Positions 45,836 to 60,661 of a DNA stretch of 64,000 nucleotides are shown piece by piece (within the stretch, counting starts at the first letter, position 1; every line of letters starts with the position of its first letter). A program made the translations under genes and the position numbers. Source of the stretch: Dryas octopetala (taxonomy: Eukaryota; Streptophyta; Magnoliopsida; Rosales; Rosaceae). A model generated the notes under the pieces. It did no database searches. It had not been told where the DNA came from and was given only the letters and a program-made list of their open reading frames with translations. The DNA is taken from NCBI GenBank assembly GCA_963921425.1, contig OY992838.1, forward strand, positions 1,364,001 through 1,428,000. Direction: 5' to 3'.

Positions 45836-47076
45836 TAAACTCAACTTTATCCATACTCACTACGTTGGCGTCTAATCAGGCAACACATCTTCTTATCAAA
45901 CATACGTTTATGTCATATGGGTTGACCATCGTCTTTTTGACTATCCAATGTATTTCCTTTTGAAATTGTTTAATTTATTTATAAAAAAAAGTATCTTTTT
46001 TCTCATAAAAATATAGACAAAAAAAATTACAATTCAACATATATTAACTTATAAAGAAGAGTTGGTTATTAAAAAAATAAAGAAAATTAAATATGTATCA
46101 AAGTTATAATTGACTAGTAAAGACTAAAGAGAAATAGGTCCTCCCTAAAGAGGTAGAGAGGGCCAAGCATTTCTTTTAATTATTTTTAAATTTTTAGTAA
46201 TTGTTAACAGGACGGGAATAACTTAATTGTCCATGTGATTGAGACATATTTTAAAATTGTAATAGAAATAAAAAATATCTAAGGTCCATTGACTTTAGGT
46301 ACCAAATTGTAATGTTTTTTCATTTTAACTACCAAAACATTTATGTCATTTCACTTTAGGTACTATATTTCAGTTTAAGTACCAACTTTAAAAAATATAG
46401 TTATATCGAACTGTGACTGTCAAACAGTCATAACTTTTTTATTGATTTGTTATTTTTTCAATATTTACAAGGCTTAAACTTTAATGTTTAGTCTTTGAGT
46501 TATAGGATTTCATCCCCTAAACCTAAATCAAAAGTATGAAACCCTTAAAAATTTTGATTTTTTATAAATTTTAAACAGTCACAACTGTGACTGCTCGACA
46601 ATTACAACTGTAACTATTCGACAGTCACAATTGTATAACAAACTGATTTGTGACCTAATCCAAAATGTCTTACTCTAGGTTAGTATCTAAACTAAAAAAA
46701 ATTAGTGTCTTACTGCTTTACTGAAAAACTATTGATATTTGGTATTTAATCCTAATTTTCTAAAATATCTATCGCATATACACTACATAAAATAAAAAAT
46801 TAACTAAATTTGCCCACTTAGAGAGAGAGAGAGAGATAAAGAAAAATAATGGAGAGATATCACTTGTCTCTGTCACAAGAATAGGTAAGTGATTATCTAT
46901 TAGGACGAGAGAAAGAGAGCAAAGAGCAGTAGAAAGAGAAAAAGATAAAGAGAAACAATGGAGGGATAGAACCTGTCTCTATTACAAATTTACAAAAACA
47001 TGTAAGTTATTATCTGTGAGGACATGGCATGACAATTAGGCTGTCATATACCTTTGTTTAGAGTCTTTAGACTTTA
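45836..47076. other. Intergenic, AT-rich
   Basis: No gene. Two related stretches (about 46800-46885 and 46905-46990) share gagagagataaagaaaaa..aatggagrgata..acctgtctct, an imperfect tandem duplication. GA-rich runs occur. Confidence 0.45.
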
Positions 47077-48432
47077 GGGCCTCGTTTGTTTCACAGGACT
47101 GTCTTGGCTTGGATTAGCTGTAGGGACTGGCATGGACTGGCTTGGCATGGATTAAGCTAGCTAAGAACTACCTTTATGTTTGGTGCAGTGCAGGACTAAC
47201 AACCTGGATAATTAAAATAGTCCTGTCCTATGTTTGGTGCAGTGCAGGACTAACAAGTTGATAATTATTATTAGGTTTTTAAAAACTATTTATAAGTTTG
47301 TTTAGAAAATTAGAAAAGTATTTATAAATAATTTTTTTTAATGAAACTATATAGAAAAGTTTGTTGATAAACTTTTTTTTTTTTTAGAAAAGTATCTGGG
47401 TCAACTGGGTCAACAGGAGAAGGACCCAACTGGGCTTGATTGGATGATGAAGAAGCAGAGGTCCATTTGATGGTTCTCTCGCTCTCGCCAAACTCTCTCC
47501 AAATCCAACCAAGAATCTCTGATGATTCTCTGAGTCCAAAATCAATCGGGAAACCCAGTACACATAGATAGCATCACCGTCTCTCTTTCTTTCAAACACA
47601 AAAATCAATTGGAAACCCATTTGCATCAATTATGAATATAATCTCATCATCATCGCCGTTGGTCATCTCTGTCGTCGTCACCTTTGAGATTGAGAATCTT
47701 CGCGTGTTCGGTCCTGGCTTGAATCCGTTGGCACCAAACTACTGCATGGCCAATCATTCTCGCTAATTTTCTCGCCCCCTTTCTTTATTGCCCTTTTTCG
47801 GTGTTTTCTTTTTTCCTGTGATTTTCCTACAAATCATGTAAATCTTGGGTCTAATCTAAGTCTTGATCGTAAGGTGAGGTGTGTTCTGTTGTAGTTGTTG
47901 CATAGAAGAGCTCTACTGGGTTGGGTTTTTTTCGTTGTGTTTGTTCGTATTTGCTCTGGTTCTCATTCCATTCAATTACTACAAATGGGTTTCTTCAGAC
48001 ATGGGCTTCTGGACTTGTCCAGGTTAAGACATAGGTTTCTCACCCTGCCGGAGCTGGGTGGGCGGAGTACGATCTGGGTGGAGGGTGCGATGGGGCCGGA
48101 GCTGGGTGGGCGGAGTGCGACTGGGGGGCTGGGTGGGGGGTGCGACTGGGCTGGGGGGTGGGGTGGGGATGTGCTGGGTTGGGGAGGGAGAAGCGAAGGA
48201 CGGGCTGGGGATGGTTGCAAACGGGTGGGGTGCGTCTTAGCTAGTACAAGCCAAGAAGGTTCTTAGCTAAACCTCCACTTTCTCATGGGTTTCACTAAGC
48301 CCATCTAAGAAGGTTCATTTAAGTTAGAGGGGATTCACTAAGCCCCTCTTTTTTTAATCCTACTCTCACCAAACATGGGCTTAGGGTCTTAACTAAGCCA
48401 ATCCCTACTAAGAAGGTGAAACAAACGGGCCC
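47077..48432. mobile_element. PIF/Harbinger- or hAT-like TIR element, 1.36 kb
   Basis: Left end GGGCCTCGTTTGTTTCA and right end (inverse) GGGCCCGTTTGTTTCA, followed by further inverted similarity (ggcttggattag / the matching right-hand ttggcttagttaag). Flanks are TTA and CTA, an imperfect 3-bp duplication, so the class is uncertain. The interior has a direct repeat at the left (tttggtgcagtgcaggactaac, twice near 47180 and 47234) and a GC-rich minisatellite of gagctgggtgggcggag units (48049-48180). Open frames in it are low complexity and not called as genes. Confidence 0.55.
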
Positions 48433-48501
48433 CTAGAGGGTTGTATAAGTAATTTACTTTTAAGAATATTTTAATAATAAAATTTTACGAGTGCGAGCCC
48501 C

Positions 48502-48509
48502 TATAAAAG
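48502..48509 (+). promoter_or_regulatory. TATA box of OTC
   Basis: TATAAAAG, 80 bp upstream of the OTC start codon; spacing implies a leader of about 50 nt. It lies only about 70 bp downstream of the inverted-repeat element ending at 48432. Confidence 0.65.
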
Positions 48510-48588
48510 CCCGTGTTTGTTTTGGGTGTTGGTTAAAAACCCCTGAAAACTGAAAATACGCTAAGCTCGACTGTTCCCCCCAAAAGCA

Positions 48589-50876
<2,288 letters not shown>

Positions 50877-51483
50877 TTGCTTACCAAACTCCACTTCGTT
50901 ATCAAGCTCAGAGACTAGCTTGTGTAAGAGTTGTTGTCGCAGCAATATATAAGCGTTTCAAGTTTAGTGATACTTTTGAGCTCAAATAGGTCCAGAGTTT
51001 TGTGGATTCGGGTCTGTACTCCTAATGTTGTTTGTTTGTAATTCTCTCTAATCTCTATGGCGTGAGAATATGTAAAACTTAATGCGCTGTGGTTAGTTTG
51101 AGGTTTTTGGAGCAATTATGGATGTCATTTTTAAATATTGGAAATGGTTAAAAAAGACTTGCCACCAAATCAAATAAGATCTGACCGCCCATACACAAAA
51201 ATAAATAATTAAAACGAAAGAACAAACAAAAAGGAGGATAAGCTTCTTTTTTTCTTTCTTGCTTCTTTCCAGAACGAGGATAGGCTTAACACTGAACCGA
51301 CTCGAAAGAGCCCCTGCGCAACTGTTACATGGAGTTACAGCAGTGTATCTACGTAAAGAATGCCTACATCTATTTCCTAATAATAGTATTTATTCCAAGG
51401 TGAAATGAATCAACACGATGGCAGGGTGTAAAGTAGGCTTGGGAGGTGATTCTTCGTAGGTGCAATTGTGCAAAAGAACCAGT
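50877..51483. other. Convergent 3' UTR region
   Basis: 607 bp between the OTC and auxilin-like stop codons; probably the two 3' UTRs. No gene seen. Confidence 0.55.
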
Positions 51484-51636
51484 CTACCGCTCTTCCACAT
51501 TGAATCTATTCCAAGCCTCCTGGAGATAACAGAGACCATATAAGTGAGATTAAAGATGTTGATGTTCAAAAGAGAACGAGAAGGATCTAAAGAAGTTGAG
51601 ACTTTTAATTTTAAAAGAAAAAAAGTTCCTGTGAAA

Positions 51637-51669
<33 letters not shown>

Positions 51670-54600
51670 TTATTGTTTCTTCAACTTCATATTTTCAAGG
51701 ACAGAAGATCAGCAACACACCTTTAGAAGATCAAACACCTTCTCACAAGTGTACTTCTGCTGAATGCTTGCACCCCGTTGCTGTAACTTGTCAGGATGAA
51801 CAAAGAGAGCCGCTTTTCGGTAAGCTTTCTTTACAGCAACAGCGGTAATGATATCTGTTAGAGGAATTGGCTGCCAACCACTATCAGGCCCAAGGATCTG
51901 CCAGTTATAAACATCCAGTTAGAACCAGCTAATGATAGTATCACTGGAGAAACATGAATAGAAAGAAGGCGGGTGGGCACATACATATTGTAGCGTTGAG
52001 AGCAGTGCACGCAAATTTCTCTCCTTTCCACTTGACCACCTTTTGACCTCAGCATCAAGAGTTTCTGCTAATCTCTGCCACAAAATTAGATTCACAAGAG
52101 TGAGAAGACACTTGTGTTCGGAAAGAAATTACTTACTAAAACAAAATATTACATTTCGCTCAGCTTGCTCTTTCTGTACAAGAAGATCACGCATATTCTT
52201 CTCCGCAAGAGCTTTAGCCTGAAAAGACCAGAAAAGTACATGAAGCAAGCTTGTTACATATTAGCACTTTACATCCAAATCCAAGAAAGACTAGGAAACA
52301 TACTGCACGTTCTGCTGTCCTTTGATTCCTCTCCAACCTAGCTTTACTCCTTTGAGCTGATTCACCATTAGTTCCGCCCTGATTTGATGTGCTTGAAGGG
52401 AGTGAGCCTTTAGACTCTGTGTCCTGCAAGAATTTTTATAATCCATTAATTTGTGATGCCACAGGACAAGCTTCTTGATACTTAGGAAGAGTAGAGCATA
52501 ATAACACAAACACTCACCACAGACGAAACACTCAGCTTTATTCCATTATCTCCAGAAGCACTAGAAAATTTCTCAGAAACAGACCTTTTAGCCTGCCTTC
52601 CATCTGTAGAAGCACCAGAAAATTTCTCCGAAACAGACATTTTAGCCTGCTTTCCTGCCTCGAAGGCAGCCTTCTCAGATAATGCTTTTTCTAAGGCACG
52701 CTTCCGAGCCTCTGCAGTTGCTCTTTCCACAGCAGCACGTTCAGCTTTTAGTTTGGCTTCCTTTGAAGCCTTCTCTGCTAATGAATTATCATTAGCCTGC
52801 ACAGAAGTCTTCCCTAACCTTTCTTGGGCCTCAGCCATTACCCTTTGACGAGTTCCAGCAGCTCTTTCTCGGACTTCAACAAATGCCCTTTCACGAGCTT
52901 CACGGATTACTCTTTCAACAGCTTTTCTCTCTTTTTGTTTTTCCCTTTCCCTCCCTTTTGCAATATCTTTTTGCATCAAGTGTTCCTTCTCCAGCTCAAC
53001 TTCCTTTTGTGAACTAACACTAGTTTCACACTCTTCTTGTTTATTCTCCTTTTTCTCTTGTTCCACTTCTTTCTGTGAAGTGTACATTGTTTCACTCTCT
53101 TCTGTTGTCAGGGTTGCTCCTTGATTCTCCTCAATTTCTTCCATACTTTGGCTTGTCAGGATTTTTTTATGATTCTCCTTATTTTCTTTAGTAAGCTGGC
53201 TCGTCTCCATCTCATTATCCAGTAGCACACTTCTGAGCATATCAGGAAGCTGAGCTGCTTTTGTTTTGTTCCCATTGTCAAACCATCTTTTCCTATTGGA
53301 AGACTTGGAATTATTCTTGTTCTCTTCCTGATTCACAGCAACTTCAGCTTCCATAATATCCTCACTGATTTCTCCCAATTCGTCAACTTGCTTTCCTAAA
53401 TTGCAGGCTACTTCAGGCTCTCTGGCAAGCTGATCATCTTGCTTTTGGCCATGGTTCATGGCACTGCTATTTTCATTTATACCATTTTGGTCAGAAGAAT
53501 GGGTCTCTATTCCATCTTCCATTTGCTTCAGTATCTCAGCAAGTCTGACACCTGGAGCCAAGCCATCTGTTTCGCATATCTCTTTCTCCTCAATGTCATT
53601 CTCTTCTTCAACTGGTTCTGACTGGTTCCCACTCTCCTTCAGTTTAATCAATGTTTCAGAAACTTCTGCTATGCTTATACCAAACCATCTTTTCCTATGA
53701 GAAGACCTGGAACTATTCTTGTTCTCTTCCTTATTCACAGTAACTTCAGCTTCCATCATATCCTTATTGACATCTCCCAATTCTTCAACATGCTTTCCTA
53801 AATTGCAGACTACTTCAGGCTCTCTGGCAAGCTGGTCATCTTGCTTTTGCCCAAAGCTTATGCCATTTCTATTTACATTTATTCCATTTTTGTCAGAAGA
53901 ATGGATCTCTGTTGCATCTTCCATTTGCTTCAGTATCTCAGTATGTTTGACACCTGGAGCCAAGTCATCTGTTTCACGGATCTCTTTCTCCTCCACGCCC
54001 TTCTCCTCTTCAACCGGTCCTGACTGGTTTCCATTCTCTTTGAGTTCAATCAAAGTATCACTGACTTCTATTATACCCCCATCGTCTTCAGGTGCAGGTA
54101 CCTTTGGAGTTTCTTCTACATCTTTGTCATACTCCATATGTTTAGTGGATCCCTGTATTTTGTTTAGGTCCTCACTTTCACCCTGCTCATAAAGGTTATC
54201 TTCTGCCTCAAAATTGCAGTCCAGGTTCTTAAGATGCCCTTGAGTCACTTTCACCTTCTCATCTTCTGTGCCCAGATCAATCAGTACATGCATTCTCCCA
54301 GATTCTACCCACTCAAAACTCTCTTTTTGTTTCTTATCACACTCTTTCTTCTGAGAAGCAGCCCCTTCGAGTATCTTCTCATTTGCTCTGGTGTCATGAA
54401 GCTTCTCATTTACTTCAGACTCACTCTCATCTTTAAGGCTCTTCTCAAAATCTTCCTTACCATTAAAGTCATTAAGTGTCTCCTCAATGATTTCTTGTCT
54501 GCTATCTTTGTTGATTCTCCTCTCAGTGTCTTCTTCCCTGTGGATATCTTTTTGTTCATTCTCATGCTCTTCCTGCTTGCAAGCTTCCATGCCTATCTTC

Positions 54601-57006
54601 TCATCTTCAACCCACTCCAGAGCCACCAATTTTCTTTTCACATGTTTGGTGTCCTGTAACTCCTGAGGTTCAAGCCCTTTGTTGTCTCTTTTTTCTTTCT
54701 CAAGCTCCCCTGGTTTCTCTTCAAAATTTTCCTTTGCATAGGCTGCTTTAAGATTCCCAATTTCTTCATGCTCTTTGGGAGCTCCCAGTCTCTTCTCATT
54801 TTGTTCCAGATCAAAGACCTCTTGAGCTGATGCTAATTCGCTTACGTGTTCTTCACACTCAGCAGATGTCCCTCCAACTGCATTAAATATCATCTCCACC
54901 TCTCTATCTTCTTCTTCAGCTTCTTTAAATCTCTCATCACCTAGTTCTGGGATTTCAAAAGCTTCCATGGTTGTTTTTTCCTTTTCCTGCTCATCTTCAT
55001 CTACAAATTGTATCATTTTTCCAGCATTGTTGGCTTCTTCATGCTCTAATGCTGCAACCTGTTGATCATTCGAGTCAGCAAATTCATAAAACTGTTCTGC
55101 GGCTTCTGGTACATCAGGTTCACCCGTGTCAGAAAATTCATAAAACTGTTCTGCTGATTCTGATACATCAGCTTCACCTGTGTCAGCGAATTCATAAAAC
55201 TGTTCTGCTGCTTCTGATACATCGGCTTCTTCCTGCCTATGATCTGTTTGAGTCGGCTTAGATTCGTTCCGATGTGTTTCCCCTTCAGCTTTCTTAGCAC
55301 CACTAAGTTTATCTGGATCTTCAAATGCTGCAGTTACTTGTCCTGGCCTAGCAGAAACAAGAACAGGAACTTCGACTTCTTCATGAAATTCCCGAGTCTT
55401 CTTCTCTTTAGATATGGTTGCTTTGTCTGCAAATTTACCCCCCTTTTTCGACTCAAGTTTCATACCATTATCAAAGCTCATTTTGGCACGATTTTGGAGA
55501 CCAACCTTCTTTCTTTCCATCGACTCTTTTGCCATCGTTATCTTAGCTTGAGCCTCCTCTATTGCCTTTCTCAAAGCAGCGGCAGAGGCAGCAGCAACAG
55601 AATTTGTGTCTACTTCCTCATCGAAATACGGTGGTGAATGTACATTTCCAGCACCTTCAGAAATATCACTTTTGGAAACCCCAAACATAGAAGTCATTGG
55701 TTTCTTAAATTCACCCTTTCCCTCAGACAGTGGGCCTGAAAATGGTGGGATGTTCGAAGGATGAATTCCTTGCCCAATTTCACGTGAATTAAATAACTCA
55801 TCAATTGAATTGGATCTTTTCCGATTAGATTTGTTTTGAACCTTGACACCTCCTCCAGAAGCCTGTTTGCTGGCATCACCAGCTGGGTGATCTCTTGTGG
55901 CTTTCATGTAATCGCCACCCTTGTTGATATTAATGTCAGGGCAAGCATCATTTGCTACTGAGGTTACTGGTTTATCACTTTCAGTCACGCGCAAGGGAGT
56001 GCTTTCATCAATCATACACGTATATGCTGGAACAGCGTGTAGCGTTGTCCCACCTGTGAAACTTTTGCTTCTATGGTTGCTTTTATGGTATGACATGCTG
56101 AACTTCTTGGCACCATCAAATGATTGATAAGATGCTTCATGTGACAAAACATGATTTTCCTCCAAACATGAAGGATCTGCCTCTTCTGACGGGGACCTTT
56201 TTTTCGCTGGTGTCCTATTAAAAGAAAGGAAGAAACACACCAGAAGGTTAATTTTGTAGCTGAACTGATTTATCTTTGATGAGAACTGCTATACTCCACT
56301 CGATAAATCGTACATTATGAAGTTGATTAAACAGTGCACTATTGCAGCACAGTATCTATACATTGTGAATTAAACCAATGAACTCTTGATTCTTTACAAG
56401 TTAAAATGTCAGGGTCATTTTTCAACATTGAAGCCAATATAGCCTCCCTTTGCTGCTGGCATTGGGATAATTCCACATCATACTCAAAATCTAAACTTGA
56501 AACACCAAATACAAACTCCCTTTCTCATTAAAACAGCTACTAATAAAGTTCCAAGCTTCATTTTCACTTTTTAACTAGACATTATTTAAAATGACAGTAA
56601 TATAAATACCCGAAGAAAATAAAAATTCAAAGAAAAAGGGAGAGTAAATGGACCTTCTTTCCTTGTGCAACCTGTCTCTTTTCTTTGGCTCCTCAAAGAG
56701 CTCCCCATAAGGGACTGCGAAATCCGAATCTCCAAAGCCGCCGAAAACTTTGGAGTAGTCGAGCTTCGAACTCCGAACATCCACGGAGGCCTTTTGTTCG
56801 TTGAGCTCCGGGACTTCGAGAACCGGAATTGCAGAGCGGCCTCGCGAAGCTTCGGAGCCGCCGAAAATCTCGGTGTAGTCTTCCACTCGGGAGGAGAAAG
56901 TCGGAACCACCAACTTAGAGGGAGCAGAGGAGAAAACGCCGTCGTATATAGAGACGCCGTTGGAGAGCTTCTGAGAGAGAGTCACGGACGAAGCTTGGTA
57001 ATCCAT
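51484..57006 (-). CDS. AUL1: Auxilin-like J-domain protein
   Basis: Seven exons on the minus strand (57006-56654, 56214-52518, 52423-52304, 52218-52153, 52074-51985, 51897-51721, 51519-51484) give 1512 residues. Exon 2 alone is 3.7 kb. The N-terminus has two YxxxFGG-type motifs (YTEIFGG, YSKVFGG). The huge central part is acidic, Glu/Lys-rich and repeat-bearing, turning to long Arg/Glu/Ala-rich helix ([19 protein letters not shown] region). The C-terminal four exons encode the J domain: helix [23 protein letters not shown] with the HPD motif at 1476-1478, and the terminal [11 protein letters not shown] found in auxilins. Auxilins recruit Hsc70 to strip clathrin from vesicles. Gene size and order match Arabidopsis auxilin-like 1 as I remember it. 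Exon phases all close. Only the J domain is strongly conserved in the family. Confidence 0.9.
53281..54084 (-). repeat. Two 402-bp tandem repeats in auxilin-like gene
   Basis: Copies 53281-53682 and 53683-54084, period 402 bp (134 residues), in frame. Each encodes segments such as [21 protein letters not shown] and EAEV.VN.EENKN, ending RKRWF (about residues 829-1096). Confidence 0.88.
55081..55242 (-). repeat. Three 54-bp tandem repeats in auxilin-like gene
   Basis: Units starting near 55081, 55135 and 55189 each encode 18 residues of the type [18 protein letters not shown] (about residues 443-496). Aromatic QFYEF cores are kept in all three, which hints at a repeated short binding motif. 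Confidence 0.88.
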
Positions 57007-59011
57007 GGACTGACTGGTAGGTGAGGAAAAGGCACTATCTTTATCTACCTCTTCTTCTTCCTCGTCTCAGTGTTCTTTCTCCGCAGAGCGAAATCCACAG
57101 AGTCAGACACGAAGAAGAAGAGAGAAGACCGAGGGTGAGACTGAGAGATAAAACAACGAGAAAATATGCGGTAAAACTGTCAGAGTACGGAAGACGTCGG
57201 TCGAATCGGCGATTATTATGAGAAGATCGGGAGGGTGACCGGCAGAGCCGGTAAGAGTGAACAGGGAGCTTGACTGTCTCACTTATATCGAAAATTTATT
57301 GGCTATTGTGCTGTCGTTTTGCGTCCAAACTCGTCTCTTAAATCTTCGACACGACGACACCGACGTGGTCTTTTTTTTTTTTTATAGCTGTGTTATGTAC
57401 TTATGTGTGAGTGTGAGTGTGAGTCGTGTGACACAATCTTTGAACCAAGGTCTAATCTTTGGCAGCTTGTAAGAATGTGCATGGATTAAGTTTTTGTATA
57501 GGTGTCTGATGTTATTTTTTTGGACCAATTATTTGTTAAAGAGGTTTCGAAATTCACACTCTTCATCTCTAAATTAAAAGAAAAATCAACTTTCTTTTTT
57601 GTAAATAGTAATATAGAGTTTATCAACATGATATCTAGAACAAAAAACTCACTTTATCAAATTTTGTTCACTAAATTGTGATACTGTTTCTTTATTCAAG
57701 TATACATTTGTTATAAATCTCATTTATTCATACTAAGTACTAAATTAATATGTGTATTGAGGCATAATTTGATTATTAAGTTTGACAAAGCAGTATTCTT
57801 GAATATAAATATCTGCAGTGGAATCCATATATTTTAGTTTGTTTAGGTCCACAAGTAGCATGAGAAAGCATTTATTCCAGACAGAGGGACAATGCTTATT
57901 GCCTTAGGCTTATTGTATTCTAAAAGGCAACCATTAATGGCTGTATGATGCCTTAAAATTCAGTACTCAATGGAACTCGGACTTTGCTTTTTTTTTTTTT
58001 TTTTCTTTTATCCGCTGGAACTCGGACTTTTTGTTAATTTGATCATCATATTGCACAGCAAAAGAAAGATAACGATAGGATGGGTACGAAAGCCTAATAA
58101 TAACACAGTACTTCCTTATAATTGGTACTCGTTGGAATGTGACAACGGTTTTTTGCATTATAAGCCCTTTGCATGCAATTATTTGAATGTGACTAAAAGT
58201 CTAGAACCAACGGTTGTTTGTTCAAGCTCTTACATGCGATAGAGACCACAACTAGCAACCTAACAATCAAACCTATATCTTAGACAAAAATAAAAAATAA
58301 AAAATCTATATCTACTACTACTACAAGAGAAGGAGACCAGTTATGGTACGAATATCACAAGATATAATCCAAATTTAACGACTCAAATCTATACCTTTAA
58401 GAATAATAAAAGTGAATTCATTGAATTCAAAAATAAAAAATAAAAAATGTATTTGATTCGTATCACATACAATATTTGCATGTTAAATTTCGTAACAAAT
58501 ATAGTAGACTACTAGTAATTTCAGCTACCAACAACCCAGCAATCAAATCTACATCTCATGCAAATTAATAAACCGTTGATTTAATGGGTGGTAAATCTAA
58601 TTCAAGACTCGAATTTGAGGAGACAAGTCTTTGGCTTTTGCGGAATCTTATGGAAATCTTAGATCAATGATAACTTGAATAATGCAATATACAAAAGCAT
58701 AAAGCATATGATGCATATGATGATCATGTGATTCTGCTTTTTACTAGCTCTTTTGCTTTTCCTTTAAGTTGGTGACTACTAACTCGGCAGGCAAATCATG
58801 TATACGAATTATAGTTGATGGAATATATAAAACCCTGCGCGGAGGAATGTATCTATTTGTGAAGTTGAATAGAAAATTTGAGGGAAAGGAAAAGTGGGAC
58901 TGTGAAAGAGCAAGAAGCAGGAAAGGTTAACTCTCTGCTTCTTCTTAAGCTGTTTGTTAAAGTACCAAAAAGATAAGGGGGAGCCGATATATTTTCATGC
59001 AATAATGTTAA
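57007..59011. other. Intergenic, auxilin-like promoter side
   Basis: Auxilin-like 5' flank (57007-57250, GA-rich and GC-richer), then AT-rich spacer with no gene. Confidence 0.5.
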
Positions 59012-59303
59012 GGGCCCATTTGGCACTGCTTCTTAGAAGCATTTTTATTTAGTAGCGCTTTTGTCAGAAGCGCTTATGTTAAGAAGCATATATAAATTTT
59101 TATAAAATTTCTAAGTTGTTTATGCAAAAGCACTTGAAAGTGCTTCTTGAGAAAGCACCTGTCAGGTGCTTCTCAAAAAACCCCTTAAAAGTGCTTTTAT
59201 AACTCAAAAGCACTTCTAATTATTTTTGCCAAACGCTATCAAAAGCGCTTTCAAATTAGTAAAAGCGCTTTTGACAATTTTAAAAGCAGTGTCAAACGGG
59301 TCC
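59012..59303. mobile_element. PIF/Harbinger-like MITE, 292 bp
   Basis: Ends GGGCCCATTTGGCACTGCTT and (inverse) GGACCCGTTTGACACTGCTT, with TAA duplicated at 59009-59011 and 59304-59306. The interior consists largely of AAGCGCTTTT / AAGCACTT palindromes (at least eight occurrences), so it can form several nested hairpins. No coding capacity. Confidence 0.8.
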
Positions 59304-59790
59304 TAATTGTGAAAACTTTTTTTCTTGTTTTGTTTATACAATTATTGTAAAAATGTTCAATATATAATATATAATAATGGTCTTGTAGGGTGCATATCTT
59401 GATATCCTACAGAATATTCTCTATGATGAATTGCTTTTGATCGCCTCTACGATATTAAACAATTTAAAAGGTTTTTTTTTTTTTTTTTTAGTTTTAAAGC
59501 CTACATGGAGGCTCCTCAGCACAAAATGGCCCACACGAACATAATTGATACAAGTAGGCCCATTAGTTGATGAGCTGAGAGTGCAACACAATGCAATTTC
59601 TGATATTTTCAATCGTAAAATTATATAATGATATTATACAAATATCTTTTGTATTTTTATTATACATACATGTGAAAAATAAATTAAACACACACAAAAG
59701 TACAATAATTTGGATCACATTTACCATAATTTTGTTAATTACTATTGAACAGTTTCAACATTGAAATTGTTAAATCGGTACAATAAAATA
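59304..59790. other. Short intergenic, no gene
   Basis: AT-rich; contains a T-tract (59471-59489). Nothing recognised. Confidence 0.5.
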
Positions 59791-60068
59791 AGAGTGTTGT
59801 TATTTACATACTCATTTTTCTCTCACTACACACATCTCTCCCTCATTTATTAAATTATAATTTTAACCCCTAAACCAAATGACCTTAATACCCTCACTAA
59901 ATCCTAGAATAACAAAACCACCCATCACCATCTCTAAGTCCAGACCCACCTCAACCCCACCATCAACGGCGCCGCCCTATTGTCGGCAGTTCAAACCAAC
60001 GGCCTCTCATTCTCTCTTATTTCTCCTTTCTCTTTCCCTCTTCCTCTCTCCTCTCTCTGGCTTCTCAC

Positions 60069-60141
<73 letters not shown>

Positions 60142-60661
60142 TTCTCCGATCAGATGCAAGGGCCGGCGAACTTGCCGGCCTTAAGATCAGTGGTCGACGA
60201 CTGACCTCCCCCTTCTCTTTCTCTGCTTCCTTGTCTCTTTCCTTCTCTTTCCTCTATGCCTTTCTCACTCTTATCTCCTATGTCTCTCTCACTCTCTTCG
60301 ATTTGCTGCAGATCCTGGCCGATCTGGAGGCTGGCAAGGTCGTCGTCGACAGCGGCGGTGCACGGTGGGGTCGAGGTCGGAGGTGGGATCAGACTAGTGT
60401 GACTGAGTTGGGTGGATAAAGAGTGACAATGAGAAGCGAGAAAGAGAAAGGGAGATAGGAGTTAGGGAAAAAGGTTGTCGACAGTGGCCGAAGTTGGGTC
60501 GAGGGTGGGCGTGGGCTGGCTGGGTTTTAGTTTTTTTTTTTTTTTTTTTTGTGTGTAAATGAGGGTATTTAAAATATTTTAAGGATGTGTTTTGAGAAAT
60601 TAGAAAAAAAAAAAAAGAGTGTATAGTAAGAGAAAAATATGTGTGCAGATAGTAGCACTCT
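59791..60661. mobile_element. TIR-bounded element with CT-rich core, class unclear
   Basis: Left AGAGTGTTGTTATTTACA...TTTTTCTCTCACTACACAC is inverted at the right end (AGAGTGCTACTATCTGCACA...TTTTTCTCTTACTATACAC), about 43 bp at moderate identity. Further in, both sides carry AATACCCTCA. I could not find a clean target duplication. The core is a CT microsatellite plus GC-rich sequence whose open frames (Ser/Leu repeats) are low complexity. Probably a non-autonomous DNA element. Confidence 0.55.
60070..60135 (+). repeat. (CT)n microsatellite
   Basis: Near-uninterrupted CT dinucleotides with a short TTTC patch. Source of the spurious Ser-Leu open frames in this area. Confidence 0.9.

Noticed and set aside
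47895..48266. 123-codon frame, Gly/Trp-rich
   Set aside because: Product of a GC-rich minisatellite inside a TIR-bounded element.
53719..54192. 157-codon plus-strand frame
   Set aside because: Antisense to the repeat-rich auxilin-like exon; the pattern mirrors the 402-bp duplication.
59879..60184. 101-codon frame with Ser-Leu repeats
   Set aside because: Translation of a CT microsatellite.
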